From Gnetum montanum (Eukaryota; Streptophyta; Gnetopsida; Gnetales; Gnetaceae), in NCBI GenBank assembly GCA_015680685.1, contig MNCI01027040.1, forward strand, positions 66,031 through 130,030: a DNA stretch of 64,000 nucleotides, in the 5' to 3' direction. Position 1 is the stretch's first letter, and each line of letters starts with the position of its first letter. The position numbers and the translations under genes were made by a program. Below, one piece after another: positions 58,260 to 64,000 of the stretch. Under the pieces are notes generated by a model. That model saw only the letters and a program-made list of their open reading frames with translations. It made no database searches and was not told where the DNA came from.

Positions 58260-59660
58260 CTTGAAACATTTGCACATCCCACAAAGAGGATGGTGGATTA
58301 GGACTTTAAACTACTATAACTAGGGTATTGTTTTATGTGCCAAGTGGGTGGCTAAATGCTTATATGGTTTTGAAACTTGGAAGCTTCTTTTCCTTAAACA
58401 CATTTAGATGGGAAAGCCTAAAGGTAGTGGTTATTGGATAAATACTCATTTTTTAACTAGATCCTTTTTCCAAAAGGTATTAGTATTTCAGGCTCCATTG
58501 TCATCAAGCACATTTGGAAGGCTTGGAGTTTCATTAGTGAGTTTGGAACTTTAAAAATATTATTGTTCCTTCCTCTATGCTTGATAAGATTTCTCCTTGG
58601 TGACTTCCCATTAACAATGAACCTTGGGCTATTAAGCATCCTTGTCTTTGTAGTACCTAGGCTAAGCTTGGCATCTCCTCCCTTTCCTCTCTTTGCTTAC
58701 ATAATTGTTGGATTACTTGAGTGTCAACATCTTTATGGTATCAATGCTACTCAAAAGTCCACCTTTTGTGATATTTTGGATAGCTTGAGCAAAAGTGTAG
58801 CTATTTAGGATTCTCATCATGAGGGTTTTCTTGATATTTCTTGGATTAATAGTCATCAAGTTTTTCCCTATCATTCTAAGATTCTGTGTTCTCTTATTAA
58901 TTCTACTACTAATATCTGGCCATAATTCTACCATCTTTGGAAGGTTAATCTCATTGTGCAAGTTTGGAGGCAATGTATTCAAACGATTTGGGGAGGCAAT
59001 GTATTCAAACGATTTGGGCTGCCCCTACTCCTTCAAAGATTAAACATTTTTTGTGGTATTTGGTTCATCAAGGTTTACCTGTTGGTATTCGATGCTCTCA
59101 TTTGGGTGTTCTAGATCCTTGATGTTCTATATGCAATAGGGAAGATATGCTTACCCATTGTTTTTGTTCTTGTCCCTTTGCTCACAACTCTTGGACTTGG
59201 TGTAGCAAGTATTTACAAGGTTTTTGGCCAAGACTAGATGAGGTTCAATTTGGTGACACTCCTCAACTTTAGGGATCTTTGCTTTATACTTGGTGTTGCT
59301 TTCAACCCCTTATCTTTCATGCCATCTAGAAGTTTCGATGAAATGTGTTTTTTAGAGAGACTCTCTTGCTAATGTTCTTCCTTTGTCGATTCAAGGAGAC
59401 ATTGTTAAACTGCTAATGCTCCAATTGAATTCTTGAATTTTTCTCCCATTTGCTTTCTAGTCTATTTCTTTTTAACCAAATCTCTATTTGATCCCCTTTT
59501 CCTATCCATGTGGTGAGGTTTTCAACTTTGGTTGTTAAGATGTATACATGTTGAGGCCTCTCCTTCTTTGTTAAGCCTTTCTTCCTTCTTGTTTTGATGT
59601 TTCTCCTCTCTCTCTCATCTTTCTTTTATACTCTTGTGTACTTTGGTTTTTTTTTTTTTA
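58260..59660 (+). pseudogene. L1-type LINE ORF2 3' part (decayed)
   Basis: KEDGGLGL near 58285 is the start of the usual post-RT segment of plant L1 ORF2. At 58996-59180 the text reads IWAAPTPSKIKHFLWYLVHQ, LPVGIRC, then CSICNREDMLTHCFCSCPFAH, the zinc-binding domain. Past 59600 comes the terminal region with a T-run (59648-59660) and the TTTTAATATAATTTA tail often seen in plant LINEs. A tandem duplication of about 26 bp (58966 and 58992) lies inside. Multiple stops. Confidence 0.7.
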
Positions 59661-59699
59661 CTTTTAATATAATTTATTTTTGGGATCCGACCACCCAGC

Positions 59700-61110
59700 A
59701 TCCCCTCGCCTCCCTCCCCTTGCCCGACAATATTGAGTTTGATAAAATGAATATTATTGATTAGTTTACTTTGTTGGTCTTATTCCCATGCATATGTTAA
59801 GTTTGTTGTCCCTTTCCCACATTATTCAAAATTTTACTATTTGCTCAAAAAAATTCACTAACTTTAAATAATATAATGAAATGAAATGAAACTTTATTAC
59901 ATTTGAAGACCCATAGGATCCATTGGACATAGATTACATTTTCATAAAAAATAAAGATACACTACAAATTCCTTAAGCACCACCAATGAAGGCATCAAAA
60001 ATAAATCATACAAGCTTTTTATTGTAACATTATAACCATATTTCAAATGGGTAGTTAATGAGTAATGGAGCATTCAACACTCTACCATACAAGTCATGAG
60101 TGTTCACACATGACCAAGTCGTAATTCATGGATGGATAATGTAGTTATGCTAGTAATTGATGTTAAGTTCAAGATCATTGTCTCCCCACTTTAAGTTAGT
60201 GAAATTCAAGTGTATGGTGTAGCTCTTAGTGAGGTATATGATTAACTAATGTTGTTAAGCTCTTAAGTACTCTTAAAGTAAACAAGATTGAAGGTAAAAT
60301 TCTAAGTCTAATTGACTAAGAACACATAAATCTAACTTAGCCTAGCACAATGGATATCTAATCCTAGTCTACTATACATGCCTCAGACTCATGTAATCAT
60401 CAATGGGATTACCAAGTGGTATTACTACTAAGTGAATCAAGAAACACCATTATTAGGTTACTAGATAACTACACTTAGCACTTGAAACTAGTTGTATCCA
60501 TTCCACTTACTAATGACATGTAAAATAAAGTGATTGGAATATCAATGATTAACTAAGAAAATAGTAAAGATTATGCTAAGTAAACAAATGAAACTAAGGG
60601 AGTGCTATAATGATGAAAAGCAATCTCAATCTTAATTATTGTCACAAACTACATCCAAGTTCAATTCACTTAAATGAACATTCCAAACAACCACTAAATA
60701 TCATACTATGGGCATTCACTCTCTATTATAGCTACAACATAAAATTTGCAAGAGTTTCCCTAAGACTTAGAATAAAAAGTTACGGATTATGCATTCAAGT
60801 GTTGGTATTTATAGGGTTGCATGCATCCCCAAACATCGTATCAATGATGATGTAGCATGGATTACAATATTGTAGATACGATATCGCATTACCTCAAAAA
60901 TTGACTTTATCATACCCCCACAACCGATTGGAAACACATCCTCTAGTTAAAAAAATGAGGATAGAGTTCCTTACAAAATTGGGAGTTAGACTTGACTGTG
61001 TATAATTGATTGATTATTTAAATGACTTAGACTGTCACAGTGGTATGTTTAGAAAATGACACAGTTACATGACAAAAAAAAAAAAGAAGCAAAAATTGAA
61101 GTAACTCAAT
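59700..61110. other. No supportable gene
   Basis: AT-rich DNA without recognisable motifs. A poly-A run is at 61074-61084. Confidence 0.4.
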
Positions 61111-61119
61111 GTAGTTCAT

Positions 61120-61790
61120 GTTCTAGGTGGTGAAGGCTCTTCCATCAACTTCTTCTCTTTATCGTCAAACTTTTGGAATTGATAGCCATTTACAAGTGCC
61201 TGAAGTTTCTCTTCGTCTATCCTTAGATCATGTACCATCCACACTTTTTGTGTGATGTTGGATGGAGCAAGTAGATCCCATCAGCATGGTGGTTGCAAAA
61301 ACATTTTGTTGGCCTTCATGTACCAAGCCATAAATTGCCATCTCTCCTCTTCAAAATCTCTAGCCATCTTTCTAAGTTTTTGATAATTTGACATGTGACA
61401 TGCTAGGTTTTCCACTACATCGTTTTGGCCCTAGGAGTTGACTTTAACAATTTCTAGTTCAAAGTTTGCTACATGTAATTTTTGCAGTGCATCTTTTCTG
61501 TTAGTAAACTCCTTCTCATATAGGACATAGATTGTTGCTACCTTCTACTCTAACTCATTCCTAGGCTTGCCTACTGTTAACGTGGCTAAATTATCATACT
61601 GAAGGTTTGCTAATCCCATGTACTCCATTAGGTCTTCTATTTGTAGGTCTTTATTTTTTACCTCGGCTTGGTAGACATGGGCAAGGCTGTCCAAAATGGG
61701 CTGCCAATCAAGGTTTTGTGTAGAAAGAGAACTAATATTGGCCTTTTCCATCTGAATCTTTGTTTCATTGATTTTCTTGTACATTACCAT
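61120..61790 (-). pseudogene. Coiled-coil protein remnant, unknown
   Basis: Minus-strand text from 61790 down: KKINETKIQMEKANISSLST, ILDSLAHVYQAEVKNKDLQ, then after stops VATIYVLYEKEFTNRKDAL, FELEIVKVN, ARDFEEERWQFMAWYMKAN, and near 61150 KFDDKEKKLMEEPSPP. It is rich in Glu, Lys and Leu with heptad-like spacing. It stands directly before copy C, on the opposite strand. It could be the C-terminal coiled-coil part of another accessory-gene copy, but direct similarity is not clear to me. Confidence 0.35.
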
Positions 61791-61853
61791 CTTTGTTTAT
61801 TTTTGGCCTTAATGTTATTTAGTTCTAATGATTTTAAGGCTTCATTTTTGCAG

Positions 61854-63898
61854 GTATAGGGTACATCTTAGGGAACTAGTAAGAAATAATCAAATCTTAT
61901 GCATGGCTCATACAACTTTGGAAGAGTTCAAGAAATGTGAGGTCATGAGAGTGCAAGTGCTCAATTAGCTCAAAGCTAAGTTTGGTAAATATTGTACATA
62001 GTATTCTCACATATACCAAACTAGTGTACTCACCAATCATGCACACAAATGATGGACTCACGTAAGCTTGGAAGAACCTATACCGGCTCGTCCTAAATCT
62101 CTAGCTTTGCCTAAGCTTGATAAGTAAAAGTTGTTTAGCAAGGTCAACAATTTTAATATTTTTTTCTTTGTGTTTTTATGTTGTTTGTTCTTTTTCCTTT
62201 TTTTTTTCAAATTTTTTTAGTTGTTTTGAATTTTCAAATTTTTTATGATTTTATAAGGTTAACAAGTCAACTATGTTATATTATAGATTCTACGCATGAG
62301 TCTATAGTTGCTATGACCATTGTAGATCATGCCGAGAAGAAGATTCAACTCAAGTAGGGCAAATTAGACTCAACACATGAGTGGTTGATAGAGGAAACTC
62401 CTATTGATGTCCTACAAAGGCTCACTAATGCAAGTTTATATGACTTGTTCATGTTGCCTAGTCCATTGATGTCACTTATTGAGATATTGAACATGATTAA
62501 CTCTTTTGATAAGGGGATCATGAAATTCATCACTTACATTCATGGTTATCCTATTGTGTTGAGTGTTAATGAGTCCATGTCTAGTGATCTCTTTGGCATA
62601 TCCTCTAATAGTGCCAAGGTTTCGACTAAAGTAGGAAAAGATACATGCCATAGAGAGAAAATGGAGGCTTAGCTTAACTCTTCCCCTGGTGCAACATTGT
62701 CTTTTAACAATTGTGAAGTTAAGGAAGCCAATGAGACCTACCCCCTTTTCCATGCTAGGATGTTTCCCATGCAACTATGGCAGAGGAAAATCATAAGGGT
62801 TTAGTAGGCTTGAATGATGAAAAAGGTGTTAATTAATGATACTAGGTTTGATTAGGCTACCTTCCTAATCACTAGTTTGAGGAATAAAATCTAGAAGCTC
62901 CACAATAACCTCAATAACATTCATCATGTGCATTTAACATTTTTTATGCATATCTTAGGAGGTTTACAGAGTTTTTGGTGATCAAGAAAGATGAAAAGTG
63001 GGTTGCATGTAATTATTTCAAACTCTCCAAGCCTTGGACTAAACATATTACTTAGGTTATGCATCACTAAAATGCACTAGTGAAGTAGATAGAAGAATCA
63101 GTATCTATTATCACTAACCATCTTAGTGGTTTACGTGGTTTGTGTGATTGTTACCCTTATAGCATAAGGATTGACTCTTATGCTACATGTGGTAATGCAA
63201 AGAAGTCCAAAAGGTTATTCATGGAAGCAAATGACACTGCTAGAGAGAAGAAAAAGAGGCTATGTGTTGAAGATAACATTCAGATTCCTTATAATCAAGA
63301 ACCTAAAAAGATGACAATCAAGCTCAACATAGTTAATTAAGATGTTGGAGGTATGTAAAAATTTTATTATATATTTTTCTTTTTCAATGTCTTGAATATT
63401 TTTGTTGTATTTTCAGTTATATGTTTTGTTATATTTTTGTTCTTAAATGTTTGCTAATGTGTCTTATGTTTCATTGGTTTTGGTTTATTATAGGGAAGAA
63501 GCAGGAGTTGGCTACTAAGGTTGCTATAGAGGAGGAGCAACAACATAGAGAGGAGGAGGAGAGGACATCCATGGAGGTTCTAGATGTTTTGGATTCCATC
63601 TTATGTGATTTACCTCAATAAAGAAACCAATAGGCCTATCTTATGATTCCTAGTGTGCTTTCAATTTTTTTCATGCTTTCATTAAATTTTTTAATATTTT
63701 TTTGTTTCAATTTTTGTTTATCTTGTTGCAATTAATGTCTAACTATTTTTCTCATTATAGAATGTGAGCCTCCTCTAGAAGCACCTACATCCACATTCCA
63801 CTCCAAACCTTTGGTGGAGACCCCAGACAATCTAGAATTCATGAAGGGAATGATGGATGATATGGTAGGAAAATTACAACAAATAACTCTTGATGTTG
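61854..63898 (+). pseudogene. Accessory gene copy C (5'-truncated, decayed)
   Basis: Homologue of copies A and B. Its exon 3 equivalent (61854-62123) has NNQILCMAHTTLEEFKK, close to copy B's VAQTTLDKFIK, and LKAKFGKYCT. Exon 4 (62287-63350) has IVAMTIVDHAEKKIQLK, LIEILNMINSFDKGI, DLFGI, ETYPLFHARMFP, LVIKKDEKWV and IEESVSIITNHLSGL, matching copy A in the same order. Then come an acidic exon (63494-63621) and 63761-63898 with FMKGMMDDMVGKLQQI, matching copy A's FMQGIVDNMINRLQQV; both end DVG or NVG followed by GTAAG. Exons 1 and 2 are missing; stops are common. It continues toward the window end. Confidence 0.75.
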
Positions 63899-64000
63899 GT
63901 AAGAAAAAATGTTAAAGTGTTTTTATTTTTATTTTTGATTTTTATACTTTTATTTCTTATGTTTTTATGGCTACAATGTTTTATGTTTTTTTTATGTATT

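Overview
The window is plant nuclear DNA. It holds spliced genes with GT-AG introns, one intact seven-exon WNK kinase gene, and a large mass of decayed retroelements (Tat-lineage Ty3/gypsy, L1 and RTE LINEs, tRNA-type SINEs). Retroelement bulk, AT-rich sequence and long introns fit a large repeat-rich genome such as a gymnosperm; that is inference, because no species marker is visible.

Layout. 1-2.6 kb: unassigned sequence and an RTE LINE 3' end. 2.6-36 kb: one old Tat-type element on the minus strand (the 'outer' element), split by a younger one. Its integrase, RNase H and RT remnants lie at 4.8-7.7 kb. A tandem array of about 170-190-bp units covers 8.6-9.6 kb and resumes at 27.55-29.6 kb. 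A multi-exon gene antisense to its pol runs from 29.98 to about 35.5 kb. The 'inner' Tat element (9608-27549, plus strand) sits in that array, with paired LTRs of about 1.6 kb and the perfect target duplication TTGAC. It carries gag, protease, RT, RNase H, a second RNase H and integrase, all broken by stops. Between protease and RT (16.27-20.44 kb) it holds an antisense gene of about six exons.

Main discovery. The antisense gene of the inner element (copy A), the gene at 29.98-35.5 kb (copy B) and a 5'-truncated copy at 61.85-63.9 kb (copy C) are homologous. They share protein motifs, exon order and several splice junctions. A and B both begin with MAPK, end exon 1 in phase 2, and lie head-to-head with an RT gene across a tandem-repeat block. 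This looks like a captured, intron-bearing accessory gene kept antisense between PR and RT. I do not recognise its function.

36-48 kb: L1 fragments, a duplicated 1.4-kb segment (37.6-39.0 and 46.4-47.8 kb), orphan exons of an unidentified minus-strand gene or pseudogene, an RTE LINE (41.0-43.1 kb), and a minus-strand exon resembling the plant VAR3/OZ organelle zinc-finger family. 49.56-54.63 kb: a complete WNK kinase gene (823 codons) whose DLGL motif reads DFGF, replacing both leucines that bind chloride in mammalian WNK1. 54.7-61.8 kb: mostly unassigned, with an L1 remnant (58.26-59.66 kb) and a minus-strand coiled-coil remnant. 61.85-64 kb: copy C of the accessory gene.
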